A DNA stretch of 64,000 bases from Antitrichia curtipendula (GCA_951230915.1 OX579638.1:20788696-20852695); one strand, 5' to 3'. Counted from the first letter of the stretch, positions 37,120 through 49,749 are shown. Numbers and translations are program-made. The notes: generated by a model from the sequence alone, not told the origin.

Positions 37120-39186
37120 ACGAGTCTTAAAATAGCCAAACCTCAAAATGATTGGTTCAACAAGTCATCAATCACTAAATGACTGGTGATAACCGGTCAC
37201 CTTCCACCTTCCACCAACTAACTTAGTGACCACCTTCCAGCGCTCCTCAGCATCCCCAAAATCGCAATTTTGCAACTAAACCAGCACTTGACGGTGATAC
37301 CAATGCCAATCTCAAATTAATGCACTCAAAATTGCAGATAATAAACTCCAATATGGGCTAGGATTACCTAGTCGGCCAAAGATTCACATGTAATGTGACT
37401 AATATTGTCTTGAAACCAACCAGATGGAAACCAACAAATGCAACCACGGAAAACGGATTACCAAAACACAACCGCAATGAGAAATCCACAGCAATTCATA
37501 TTGTCCAACAGTTGTTGACCACCCAGACTCTATTGCACTTTTGCCTCCTTGATGATGCTACAAAACCTTACAGAAAAATGTTTTCGAAACCAAAGACACA
37601 CACATATGCAGAATACAAATGCAGAGAAATTTCACAAGGATAACAGATTCCCAAACATGAAATTTTTAGTCTCCAAGTCCTCTACTTGTACACTCACAAT
37701 GCCACCATGGAGGGATTGCCTCTAATTGGCGCTTAGCTCACTTCTGCAAGCTCATATTCTTTCCGCAATGAGAGAATTGGAGATGCAGCAGACAAAAAAC
37801 TAAACAACCCCAAGCGATGAAGAGATGACTTCCATAAAATTGAAAGTTTTCCTTCACTGCTACGTCCCACCAACAACAACGTTCACGTACTACAATCCAC
37901 TCAACATAACATGGACAAGTGCAACCTTCCTCTCTCAAACTTGTTAGCTCCGGTACAACATAGGCTTTCTCGCGATACAATTCATACAACACGTCTTCTT
38001 GTGGAGAGAGACAACCCTGTTCATCTTTAACCTCCAAGCCACTAACTAAGACATGGCTCCCTTCTCATTGGCCTTTTTTACTTGACATTTTATCTTTAGT
38101 CACTTAAAGTAAGCCAATAATGCTCATGTTTTCTTAATATGGATTTAGGAGCTATTTCAAAGACCATAATGTCTTAAGACCATGGCTATGAGATTCAAAA
38201 GTGAGTTCCATTTGCAATTGCAATTCCAACACAAGAGAGCCTCTAAAAAACCACTCTAAAATACATTTTTGCAAGTTTTTGGGTGTCAAAATCCATTGCG
38301 CATACACACATGTGCACAATAGGAACTTTTTCAAGTAATAACAAAGTGAAGAAAAGCTCCTAAAGAAACTAGAAAAACCTAACGGGTATCACCAGTCAAG
38401 TCTACATCATTCTTAAAGAATGTGTACATGCTTAGACGGAACTCCGAGGCAAAAAACTCTCACTCTATCACGTGGGAGACTCGACTTGAAAAAGATGAGT
38501 CTCAATTGCTCCACGAGGAGGTCATGGACGTTTGGGGTCCAAACGAGACGCTAACTCCCTGCCACGACCCAAGCTCGCATCTAAGGGCCACAACGCTCCA
38601 AACCACCTTTCACCACTCCCTTTGGCTCCGCAACGTTGGGCCGACGGGAAATCTAAGGTCACGCTACTCGCATGACATATGCTTTCAGTATTGTGGCCAA
38701 ATTACAACCGCCCTTATATTGCTAGCCATTTTCTTGTAATGAATATCATCTGTGACTTTAAAACTATTGTTTTTCCATTTGCCTAAATTATAGTTCAATC
38801 ATATGCTAGAGTCTAAATATGGTTGTCACTAGAAAAGAACTCTCCATGGCAATGATTGGAAAATGTACTTGCTTTGTATAAACGTCATACTAGCACTCAT
38901 ATCCAACTAATATATGACTGTATTATGCATTAACCAATCACATGTTGAGGCACATTATGCTTATAAAGGCACACCATTCAAAATCATGACTCCTTAAGGA
39001 TATGCAGACCTTCTTAAATCATTGCACCCAACTCAAAAATGAATAAATTATGACAGTTGTAGCCAAAATCATTACTACAAAATGACTAATATGTGATCCA
39101 AATTCTTCCACTTTAGTTAAATAGGGCTTTCAACATCTACCATATCATTCTTAAACCAACCAGTAGTAAATCTCCACGTGTGCAAA
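37120..39186. other. Low-copy DNA, no gene recognised
   Basis: Less AT-rich than its neighbours. Frames at 37738-38037 (minus, 99 codons, acidic start MEVKDEQGCLSPQEDVLYEL) and 38422-38739 (plus, 105 codons) have reasonable composition but no domain I know. They may be gene relics. No splice-consistent model was found. Confidence 0.35.
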
Positions 39187-39373
39187 TATTACAAGAGAAA
39201 GGGATGTTTTAACTATAGTCTTATAAATAATTATCTTTTTCGATATTTTTAGTAAAATATTACTGAAAAAACATATATGTCTAGTAAAATTTTACTAAAG
39301 TCTCCTAAAAGATTATTAAATACATGATTATATTACTAGGATTATACTTAAAACATCTTTTTTTCTTGTAGTC
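39187..39373. mobile_element. CACTA-type MITE, about 187 bp
   Basis: Termini TATTACAAGAGAAAGGGATG on the left and, reverse-complemented on the right, GACTACAAGAAAAAAAGATG; both continue GTTTTAA. They match the CACTACAAGARAAA end of plant CACTA elements with point changes. The interior TAGTAAAATTTTACTA stretch is shared with the element at 42512. Its target duplication is not clear. Confidence 0.75.
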
Positions 39374-39379
39374 TAAACT

Positions 39380-40895
39380 ACGTTAGCAATGCTTGTTAGG
39401 TCAATTGCCCCATATAATCACATGAACAAACTTCCACATCAACAACTAAGTGAAGAAGAATAAATAACTAGCTTGTCCGTAATTACTTGTCTTTTATTAC
39501 CGTTTGAGCCCAAAATTTGGCTTTGGTCATTCTGTTGTCATAAGCATCCTTAATTATTGGTTTTGCAGTCATGAATGCCAATCATTGATAGACTATTTTC
39601 TACTAGTGAATTTTATAGAAAGTTCTTGATTCTCTTGTATGCTTATGGTATCATAATGGTGTATATAGAGCTTCTCTCATTATATCAAATTGTATATGGA
39701 TGTTGTAACCTGCAATTGATTGTAAATGCAATTTGGAACCAACAATAATTATGAATGCAAAACTAAAGAAATCTCTTTAGATACATATTGATAAGCTTAT
39801 AAAACACATTATTAGGAAATACAAATGTTATACCATGTTAGAAAATGAACATCATCAAACATTGACATTTTGGCATTCAACATTAATAAGGAAACTTTAG
39901 ATCGGTATTTATGTTTACAAACAAGTAGAGCCCTTCATATTAAAAAAAAATCGTCTATTGTAAAACTTCATCATCAATGGACTTCAACATGAAGGTGACA
40001 ACAAAGTTTACATGGATGGAACAACCCAAGAATTTACTTTTGAAGTTGCTATCATCCCAAATTTTTGTCTCTAGCTTCTACCTTGGTAGTGGTATGCTAC
40101 AATCATTAGATGGTGGCTCACATGTAAGATTACAAATGGAGATAGAAGATGCCATATTGAAATGAAGCCTCACCCTCCTTCTATATTTTGTTTCCCTATC
40201 CAAGAGGTTATTTCACATCTTTGTATTGTTTAATAAGCTATTGCAAATGGATGATACCTAGTCAAGATTAAAAATACAAACTCTAGTCATGTTAACTAGC
40301 TCAATTTCTAAGAGTGCATAATAACAAATAAGAGTTTTAATGGATAATACAACTTGCCCTTGGAACATGGCCTAGTGTGAACCAAGACAAGCGGATAGAA
40401 GATTTCAATTGAGATTGTAATTACTTACTTAGTTGTAATCATTGCTTGATTGCATTAGGAATAAAACAAGGAAATTTAGAATCTCCCCATTGTAGAGGTT
40501 GAAAAATTAATAAGATTAAGAGTAGTTATTTGTCAATATGGCATCACATTAACTCCTAAATGTCTAAGGCCTTTTATGAGCTTCTTGGAATTTGCTCTAA
40601 ATTGAACAAAAAGTCAACATTTGATAAGTTTCATCTTTTTTTTAGAAATTGTAATTGTACAAATTCAAACTAGATATAGTAAATATGATATAAATAAAAT
40701 AAAACAAAAATATTACTTATGGATTGTAAGATTATAATATTTGATTATAAGTGTATTAAAATTGTAAAAGTGATTTGAAGCCTTTGAAACTTTTTTTACA
40801 TGTCAAATTTAAAATTGAACTCACCAAAAAAATATGAGGTTAAGGGACACAACATGCATAAATGGAATTTTTTGTTAAACTTGCAATCATTCCTC
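39380..40895. other. AT-rich DNA, no gene seen
   Basis: Only short frames without recognisable features. Confidence 0.4.
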
Positions 40896-40899
40896 AATT

Positions 40900-41060
40900 T
40901 GGCACTTTTATAGTTTAGACAGCGCATTCTGAAATCTATACCAACCCTTGATGTTTGAAATCTATACTTGTCCTAGATGGCTGAAATCTATACTAGTCTT
41001 ATATGGCTAAAATCCATACCACTCCTAGATGGCACTTTTGTAGTTTAGACCGTGCGGCCT
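40900..41060. repeat. 26-bp tandem repeat inside a direct repeat
   Basis: Four diverged units of about 26 bp contain TGAAATCTATACYARYCYTW (near 40931, 40957, 40982 and 41007), each followed by a GATGG-like word. The array is bracketed by GGCACTTTTATAGTTTAGAC (near 40901) and GGCACTTTTGTAGTTTAGAC (near 41032). Confidence 0.8.
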
Positions 41061-41611
41061 AAAAAAGTCATATGGAATATCACCATTTTAACAAAATTCT
41101 CCATATAACTCCAATCAATTTTACCCTAAAAATTTACTCTATAATTTTTTTTATTGAAATTTCAATGTGATTTTTTTCTAAGATCTAGGTGTACTAGACT
41201 ACTTGAGGCTCATTTCTAAGAGCCCTCAACATTAGAAAATCAAGATTTGCAATGGACACCCTTGCACAAAATCATAAACAAGAAAAATCATAGTCATTCA
41301 TTTTTGAAATCAGATTTTTGATGCTGAAACTAGACTTCATAAAGAATTTGTTCAGGAAAGCCTACTAAAAATAGTAATTTAGTAAGGTTTTATTTAACTT
41401 CAAAGTTTTGTTGCCACCAAAATTTGATGCCTCAAGTATTTAGGGGTAAACAAAAACAAGAATGACACAACAAATTTTAGTCATTACTATTGCATAAAAT
41501 GGAAACTAAGCTCTGACTTTTTCAAATTAAGTAAATCCCCAAACCCCTAACCCTAGTGTTGACACAAGCTTTGATGACTATCAAAAAGGAACAGAACAGA
41601 TTATTCAATGA

Positions 41612-41748
41612 TTACAACTACTTCAAAATGATCACTATGTATTTCCAGTAAACTTTTACTAAAAATCTACATAAAGGTCATTACTTAATATCTTATTTCT
41701 AAGACTATACTTAAAAACACACTTAAAACACACCTTTCTCTTGTAGTG
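41612..41748. mobile_element. Truncated CACTA-type MITE
   Basis: The right end ACACACCTTTCTCTTGTAGTG at 41728-41748 is a well-preserved CACTACAAGAGAAAGG terminus. Interior AGTAAACTTTTACTAAAAAT matches the element at 42512. The left end is not conserved. Confidence 0.65.
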
Positions 41749-42511
41749 ACATTATGATCAACGTTAGGGAGGGGGCAATTTTATAAAAGAAATTGATCTA
41801 ACGATGGATTTTTTCCAATAAGGGGCGGAGGAACCTCAAGGCTAGGTCACATCTTTTTATTGGATAGTCAAAAGGACTGCATGGAAAGCTTCAATAAGTT
41901 TGGGGAATGATTACCCCTCCTTTGAGCCAAATACAATTTCTTCATCAAGTTGGAGGAAGAAAAGATGGTTGTCTAATAAAATTATTTTATGTAAACCTTT
42001 TACCAAATTAGGAGAATGATGGTCTTATTACTATAACTCCTCATATTGTACAATGGATAATTATCTAGTAGTTAATATATTTATTAGAGCACAGTTTTGG
42101 GTGCACCATCGGAATTAGTTGATTCTAACACATCCCATAGACCAAAAAATTTGTATTCCTTCTAAAATACAATGATCCATTGTCGTCTCTTTAGTCGTTG
42201 ACTATATTTAAATTGATTGGATTCACAATATTTTTGTTGCAATAGAACAGCAAATTAGAGGATTTTTTATAGGATTTTTTATCAATTCATATTTTTTAGT
42301 TTAAAAAATACATTATAGGTGGTCAACACAAAAACATATAATTTCTTATTGTTTTCTCTAGCTAGGGAACTATTCTCATTCATTTGGATTTCAATGTGGT
42401 TCTATCAATTCTATAGACGTTTGGCATGGTAATCCATAAGCATCCCTTCACATTGTAGAATAATGAATGAACCTTTTGCCATATGTGTACACCGCATGGT
42501 GGTGTTCCTTG

Positions 42512-42713
42512 CATTATAAGAGAAAGGGGTGTTTTAAGTGTAGTCCTAGTAGGATAGTCCTATAAATGATGACCTTTTATGAGATTTTTAGTAAAGTATT
42601 ACTGAAAACACATGTATGTTTAGTAAATTTTTACTAAAAATATAAAAAAATATCAATAATTATAAAACTATACTACTAGGACTATACTTAAAACACCTAT
42701 TTCTTTTGTAGTG
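42512..42713. mobile_element. CACTA-type MITE, 202 bp, with TTG target duplication
   Basis: Left end CATTATAAGAGAAAGGGGTG and right end (reverse complement) CACTACAAAAGAAATAGGTG; both continue GTTTTAAGT. A 3-bp TTG duplication flanks it (42509-42511 and 42714-42716), as expected for CACTA transposition. No coding capacity. Related in sequence to the elements at 39187 and 41612. Confidence 0.85.
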
Positions 42714-42716
42714 TTG

Positions 42717-43890
42717 AAGTTATAAAATTGTGACTTTCAACCCAATTCTAGTCCTTTCAACTCCCAATTCTACACTAAAGTTGTTATAATTCCAATCATG
42801 TACAATTTTTACTTCATTAGAATGCAAGACGGTGTAATTTGGCCCAATAATAGGAGTTCCAATTGGATTTTTTAGGGGGGGTTGCATACCTTATCCTACA
42901 ATGGAGGCATGGCCAATAGCTTTGCAACTTTCTACATCCCATTTGGATCTCTCCAACCTTGTTCTCATGCCTAGTGTTAAGATTAAAGGGCCTATTTGTG
43001 TCATACGACTATTTGTGCCACTTCATAACCATTATATACCAATTGTGTACATTTGAAAATTTCAAATGTATACTACTAATATATATGGCAAAACTAGTCT
43101 TTTTTTTTAAATTGTGGTGCAAATATTAAACATCCCCACCACTACATTATTAGATTAGGAAAAATCAGTTCCTTACACAATTACCCACAAGTTATAGCTC
43201 TCTTCCTAAATGTCCTTTATCTTTGACAAGTTCATCTAGACTCCTTGTCATCAATGATTCTTTTGGTAGATATGGAACATCTATACATTAAATTAGGTTA
43301 TTTGTTTTGTTTGTTTTGTTTGATTTGTTATGGTGAGACCTCCAAAAGCATGCATCCTTTAGTTATGTTCATAGTATTGTCGGAAAGCCCTCAACAAAAA
43401 GGTGTGCATGGACTTTGTTTTGAGGCATTCAGACTCACAACAACAAAAATTGAATTTCAAAATTTATATGAATTAAAAAATTAGAAAATACTTTTACTTT
43501 TATTTCATTATACTATGACAACTCACATGGCATACCAGTTGGTGTATGAAATTCAATGTTGCATTGCAATATTGTCTCAATGATAATGATGGTGACCTTC
43601 ATTAGGAGAGATTTTAGAAATCTGGAAGGTTGTCTCAAGCCCGTTCCTCTTGCTGTTCCCAATGCAATGAAAGAACGGCTTGCTATCAGAAATTTTTTTT
43701 CTAAATAAATTACAAATAAGAAAACAATGTTCTGAAAATGATAAAAGAAGTTGAAAAAAAAATTCATTTTTTTTGGTGACGTGACCGAATTTTGGCCACG
43801 TCAGACTGTAGCAATGGCACTGTAGTTGCACAACTCCCTTGTTTCCACAGACGTGATAATTCACAACCCTCCAGATCCCTGAAATCTCCT
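42717..43890. other. AT-rich DNA, no gene seen
   Basis: Short frames on both strands around 43245-43918 lack domains and have low-complexity stretches. Nothing is supported as a gene. Confidence 0.4.
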
Positions 43891-43894
43891 CTAA

Positions 43895-44163
43895 GGTAGG
43901 TGCACCCAAATATGCCATTGACCTTAAACCGCCATCTACACTATGTGTACATCTCTGAAATCAGTTCTGTACCTATGTGGAAGAAACGCTTTTAGAACCA
44001 AACTTTGTTCCTTACTAACTTTTGCATACAGTATCCAAACGCCATGTTCTCTAGTTTGTTGGAACCTCCTTTCACTTGTCTACAAGAATATATGAAATTT
44101 GACCAGTCTAATAATAGTTACTAGGCTTAATAGCAAAAAGTGGCGGTTTTGGGTGTACCTACC
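43895..44163. mobile_element. Small TIR element, about 269 bp
   Basis: GGTAGGTGCACCCAAA at 43895 pairs with TTTGGGTGTACCTACC ending at 44163, and an inner CCGCCA pairs with TGGCGG. TAA precedes the left end (43892-43894) and TTAA follows the right end, compatible with a TAA duplication of the Harbinger type. No coding capacity. Confidence 0.6.
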
Positions 44164-44693
44164 TTAATGGGAGGTATAGTGATTCCTCCTATGATTGAGC
44201 AATTACATAATACAACAAGATTCTTTGGCATGGAGAACAGTTCATTAATATATTTTTCTAATTGAGCCCCAAACATGAATAGCATGTGAAAAAACCTTCA
44301 AGGATTATTGTAGTACTTTGTTGATTCACCTGAATATGTTTAATGACAAGTTCTTTAGGAGAAGGAGAAAGGAGCCCTTCATTGGAGAATTGTGGAATCT
44401 GTTAACCCTTAAGGTAGGATGCTCTAAAATGGACCATTTACGGGCGGTTCCACCTTTTTCATATGCTTCTGTAGACCTTAAGATTTTTGCATATTTTACA
44501 AAGAAAGATAAATGGATGCGGCATCTAACACAAGTGGTTTCATAATTTTCCAAGCAATATTGAATTAGTTATGATTTTTCAAAGTTTTTGGTTCTAGGCA
44601 CCTATTTATGACCGTAGGTCTGGCAAAATCAGCACACATGCGGCCTATAAAGGGAGATGAGGAAACCAAGAATAAGCATGGCGATTTGCATAA

Positions 44694-45197
44694 GGGCATT
44701 TGCAATGCAGCCCCTATATATGGCCCAATATTGGTATAACTAACTTTTGAACGGTAAATAATTAGAACTTGAAAATTGTCTCATTGGAAGCGCATCGGAA
44801 AAAACTTGGTGAAGGTTCAAGAAAATTCAAAATTAAACATTGGACAAGTACTTCAAAAGCAAGGTAAAAATCTAAAATTATAGAGGTTTTAGCAAATCAC
44901 GGATACCAAAGCAACATTTGGTCATTGACCCCCCACATTTGGCCATATTTAGAGGGTCAATGGCCAAATGTTGCTTTGGTAACCGTGATTTGCTAAGACC
45001 TCTATAATTTCAGATTTTTACCTTGCTTTTGACTTTTGAAGTACTTGTCCAATGTTTAATTTTGAATTTTCTTGAACCTTCTCCAAGTTTTTTCCGATGC
45101 GCTTCCAATGAGACAATTTTCAAGTTCTAATTATTTACCGTTCAAAAGTTAGTTATATCAATATCGGGCCATATACAAGGCTGCATTGCAAATGCCC
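44694..45197. mobile_element. Palindromic Harbinger-like foldback MITE, 504 bp
   Basis: The whole element is a nearly perfect inverted repeat: arms of about 240 bp around a spacer of roughly 20 bp near 44945. It begins GGGCATTTGCAATGCAGCC and ends GGCTGCATTGCAAATGCCC, with TAA on both sides (44691-44693 and 45198-45200), the TWA target duplication of PIF/Harbinger. Arm differences are few and scattered. Inner arms (ACCAAAGCAACATTTGG) match with about one change. A transcript would fold into a long double-stranded RNA hairpin. Confidence 0.88.
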
Positions 45198-45200
45198 TAA

Positions 45201-45529
45201 GTAACAAGCAAGGGTTCTTAAAGCGACCATACTTATATCCAATCAATTTCAGATTTTGCATTCTCCAAATAAAGTAGTTGGCTTGTTAACTTCTTATTTA
45301 AACACTTAAATGTCCACCTATCACTACATTTAAAAATGAACCTAACCACATGCTTTAACCATCCACATTTAACCTTTAAAGCGATCTTAAACACATTTTA
45401 AGTTGTTCCCACTTTATCTTCAGTCCATTCAAGTCTGTCACAGATCCATATTAGGACCACTTGAAGTTCATTTTATACCTAAATATAGGGTCGATTTGAA
45501 GAAGATGGGCGCTTTTAGAGCACACTACC
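45201..45529. other. Short spacer, no gene seen
   Basis: AT-rich spacer between two TIR elements; no frame or motif of note. Confidence 0.4.
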
Positions 45530-45533
45530 TTAA

Positions 45534-46425
45534 CTCCTAAAGGATCTGGGGTGTTTTCAAGAAGACATTGTCAAAAATTGCATTTTTTTGGTATGTTATT
45601 GAAAAATGAAAAATGAAACTTCTTTTTGAAACTTCAATCATGCAAAGCTAAAGTAAAAGTGTTTTAACAGAATCTGGAAAAAAAATTCAGCCTATTTAAC
45701 CATGCTAATTGAAAGATTATAATGCTTGAAGTGAAAAGAAAAAACTTTTTTTCATTCCTACAAAATAGGATGAGCAGACTTCAAGCCCTTTTAGAGTAAA
45801 AATTTGCTCTACACAAAAATGAGGATTTCGACCTTTCATAATTATATGATATTAGGTTCATTTAAAATTTAAAAATAGAAGAAAATAGGGAGTCTAGCTT
45901 AGTTTAAATTACCTTGCATGCAAGGAAGTTAAGTGAATTGATAACACACTAGTCAATTTTTGATGATTTCTTGTGCAATAGGGAAATTTTTTATTTGAAA
46001 TCCAAACAATTAAAAGTTAGAGACAAACATTTGGAACATGTGGAAAAAATTTCAAGAAATTTGACTTCACAGATTGCAAGATAATAGGACTTGAAGTGAG
46101 AAGAAAATTATTTTTCTTGAAACTACTCCATCATAGCTAACAAAGTTTGACTCCTCTTAGAGTGTAGTTTGAGAAATAAATTTTTTTTTTTACATTTGCA
46201 TGCCAAATTTCAAAAGTTGATGAGATTTTTTGTAAAAGATTCTCAAAAGATTTCCAAATTGTCTGAGCTACCCAAAAGTTAAGGGCAACAAAGTATTTTT
46301 TCATCCAAAGGGTACATGTTTACACATTGTGTCCAATTTTCATGACATCCGACCCAAAAATGATTTTGTAGGAACCTACCTCAGATTTCTTGCGTACATT
46401 GAATAGACACTTGATCCTTTAGGGA
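45534..46425. mobile_element. TIR-family element, copy 3 (about 892 bp)
   Basis: Left end CTCCTAAAGGATC, right end GATCCTTTAGGGA, bracketed by TTAA (45530-45533 and 46426-46429), which includes a TTA/TAA duplication. Two internal segments around 45670-45750 and 46020-46120 both resemble the AGATTGCAAGATATTAGCATTTGAAG-type region of copy 2, so this copy may carry an internal duplication. Non-coding. Confidence 0.65.
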
Positions 46426-46429
46426 TTAA

Positions 46430-47119
46430 AGGGTAGACTAGTGACCGTGGAAATCATCCTTTTAGTTATTGTGTAAACCATTTGCTTACAAAATTGCAAC
46501 CGCACTCATTGGAAGTAAAACTACAATACAAAACCTCTTCTTTTCACAACAAAATTTTGAGGATGAATAGTTGCACTTTTGTCCTACTAGAAGGATTCTT
46601 TGTCATCCTTCAAACGCCAAACGTCCTCGTCGACGTTTATGGGTTAATGTTCTTACGATGATCCGTATTATGTGCAACAATTAGATTGCACAAGGAAGTT
46701 AGGGTTGAGTACATCCTCTTGGCCAAAAAAAAAACTTTCATTGTGCTTTTGCTTGATCATTCCAAGAAGAAATGCAAATTTGTTTTGAAGGAATATTTGA
46801 CAAAAATTTGTGATGGATGAAATCACTAAATTGCCACCCAAGCTTTGATGTCCACCCATTGTTATCGTAACTATAGAATAGGATGAGCACATTGATGTAA
46901 AATAATTAATTAAGGTTTGAAAAGTAGATTCGGCACTTAAAACTTTAATTTTTTTAAGTTCGAGATTAAAATTTTGTAAATCAAAGTCTTCAACATCTAC
47001 TAACATCTCACATAGATTCAATAGCTACTTGTTTTGTGTGCACGAAAATAAGAAGACAAGATCTTTATACAAGTAAGGTGATAGGAGATAAACAATTCAT
47101 GTGGGATATGTACATTAGG
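46430..47119. other. AT-rich DNA, no gene seen
   Basis: A 117-codon minus-strand frame at 46668-47021 has no recognisable domain. Sequence near 47085 already matches the left flank of foldback copy 1. Confidence 0.35.
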
Positions 47120-47505
47120 ATTAGTAGGAGCTCAACCACTCATTGTTAAGTCAAAAGCAGGATTTGTGTTCAAAATTGAATTTCAGACCTCATTTAGGAA
47201 GTGTAGAATAATTTTCTCCAAAAATCTATTACCTAAGATAATGTAGAAAATCAATCTAACTCTTATCTCCCAAAATCCGTTTTCAATTTCAAGCGTCCAA
47301 TCAAAAGTTATGAACAAAGTTCAAAGAAGGGTTATTTTCTTTGAAATATTCAAACATCCTCTCTGAATTTTGTCCATAACTTTTTTTTGGGGCTCAAAAT
47401 CACAAACAAGTTATTGGAGATGAAATTTACTATACCAAAATGAGGTTTGAAATTCTACTTTGAACACAATTCCTACATTTTGACAACGTGCAGTCAAACT
47501 TTCAT
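47120..47505. mobile_element. Foldback element, copy 2
   Basis: Same arm order as 11375-11815: GTCAAAAGCAGGATTTGTGT near 47152, CAATCAAAAGTTATGAACAA near 47297, CATCCTCTCTGAATTTTGTC near 47353, and GAACACAATTCCTACATTTTG near 47462. The right arm is shorter than in copy 1 owing to a deletion. Confidence 0.7.
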
Positions 47506-47835
47506 CTTAAAAATAACATTTTGGTTATATTCCAGCTAACATTGGATGTTTTCTTCTTTTTTTTTCCCAACAAATTAGTCATTTAATTCTTGATGATTTC
47601 AACAATTTTTCTTGTTTATTTTTTTTCAACTTTCTTTAAAATAATTATTTTATGCTAACCCTGCCCTATCAGTATGGTATTTTAGTCTTTGATTGAGTCA
47701 AGGTCTTGGGCAGGTCTTACTGCCATGGGATTAATTCCCTAGTGGTGCGTGTCTTCTTATTCTTTGTTGCCTTTGAAATGCAACGTTTCTTTGTGTGGCC
47801 CCTCCATGGATGCCTAGCATAATCTATAGTTATAA

Positions 47836-48757
47836 CCCCTAAAGGACCATTGTCCATTTGGGGGACAAATGAGATTTCGGTCAGGTACCTATTGGCTGAA
47901 TTTTTGTCCTCATTTTTTGAATTTTTTTTGAAGATAGAAAAATTTATTAGCTTTGTGGGAATATAATTTTTTTTCAATTGGTGTCCGGGAACAAAAGTTA
48001 TGCCCAACAAGCTCAAAACAAGAGAGAGCAGGCATCAAAAGAAATTTGCAAAATTTTTAAATTTTTTTAATAATTTTTTTTTCTCATATATTATATTTTT
48101 TTTCTATCTAGTAAGCTTTGATTCATTTCATTTGAATTTGTTCTGAGAAAGTTATGGACAATCTTGTTTTTCGGGCAATTAGAGCTTCTTCTTGAAGAAA
48201 ATAACTTGTAGAATTCATTTTTGATTGCAATTTTTGCAATTTTTCTAAAACAAAAGTTCCACATGGTTTAGTTTGTTTGCTAGAAAAATCTCACCATTGG
48301 GATTATTGCATTTTAATTCCACCTAAAAGATATTAATATTTTAGGTTTTTCTTCTATCTTGCACCCATTTCTACTTAACAGTTTTTTGAAGAACAAAAAT
48401 TAAGTTTTCTTGAATTTCTTTTTTTTTCCTAGACTCTCAACTCAATTCTCCAATATAAAGATTTAAAGCTCAAAACTTTGTAGTGCAAAAAATTTAAGTT
48501 AAAAATGTTCAAAGTCAAAAAATTTAGTCCCACAATTTGCTGAAATTTTTTTTTTTTTTACTTTAAACGCAAATATCTTGCAATCTGTGTGGTCCAAAAT
48601 TTTGAATTTTTTTCCACACACTCTTATACTAGTTAGGTGTAAGATACTATGGTTAGATGTGCAAAAAAAACAATTTTTAGTTTTTTTTACTCTTTGCTAT
48701 AGAAATGGCAGTTTTGAGTGTTTTTTGGCAGAAAAAAGGCCTTGATCTTTTTAGGGA
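47836..48757. mobile_element. TIR-family element, copy 4 (about 922 bp)
   Basis: Left end CCCCTAAAGGACC, right end (reverse complement) TCCCTAAAAAGATC, flanked by TAA at 47833-47835 and 48758-48760. Internal ATATCTTGCAATCTGTGTGG and GAAATGGCAGTTTTGAG align with copies 1 and 2. Non-coding. Confidence 0.7.
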
Positions 48758-48759
48758 TA

Positions 48760-49744
48760 ATCTAGATGATGTTATTGGCTATCGGGTGTGATTCAACAAC
48801 ATGTTACTAGTTGATAGAAAGCTAACAATGCGCAGGTGTAGCTGACATTTCCAAATTGCCTGAAAATGTTTGGTATAGAACCTGGTTGCATTAACTTCAC
48901 GAAGGGAGGCTCCCACTTACAAGGAACCCCCCAGCGTTGGTTAACAACATTATGCAAGGTTGGATCAAGACCACATGCCTTGAAATGACAAGATGCTACA
49001 CCTGTCTTACAAATTGGATCCAACGGGGTGAATTTTGTGTTCTACACGGTAATTGTGAAGAAAGCCCACTATTTTGTGCCATGTTAATTCTACGTTCTTC
49101 ATCTCCCCATAACAAATTTGGGATCTTTGATTGCAAATATGGATTCAAAATTTGCAAATTTTATCATCTGTGATAAATAAAAAATTCTTGTGTTTTCCCA
49201 GGAATAAATTCACCCTGTTGGGCCCAATTCTTAGGACAGGTTACAGGTTTAGGCTTTAGCGTCCTCCCTTGAAATGGTCTTTTCGACTTGTGACTAACAA
49301 AAACTCTGTCGGTGAAAAATCATCCTCATCGAGGAATGAGAACCTCAGAAAGTCAACAAAAATTATGTGGCATCATGATCCTTGAAAAACGAGCGTTGTC
49401 CTGATAGACGAACACCTGTCCATCTGCCATTGGTGCCGTCTTCCGTAACCCATCTCTCATCAAAAGCCGTGCCCTGCCCAGAGTCAAATTCTTCGTTGTG
49501 GGCTGCCCGAGCACCTACCCCACCCCAATTGAACATTGACACCTGGAGTTCCTAGTTGGCTGGAGTTTGTTAAATCTTGGTAAAATTGAATCTCCACGAA
49601 ATATGTAAAAGACCCAGTTTTCACGGCAATGCATTTTTCATTCTGGTTCGGCAAGTGAAAGTTTGAGATAATTATTTGTGTGAAAAAAAGAAAGTTTGAG
49701 ATAAATTATGCTGCTGTGTTCACACCTAAGCAATTGGATTGAGG
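48760..49744. other. Transition to GC-richer DNA, no gene recognised
   Basis: From about 49.2 kb the composition rises in GC and poly-A/T tracts thin out. 49,230-49,560 looks like unique DNA, but no open frame or splice-consistent model was found. Confidence 0.35.
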
Positions 49745-49749
49745 GCCAG

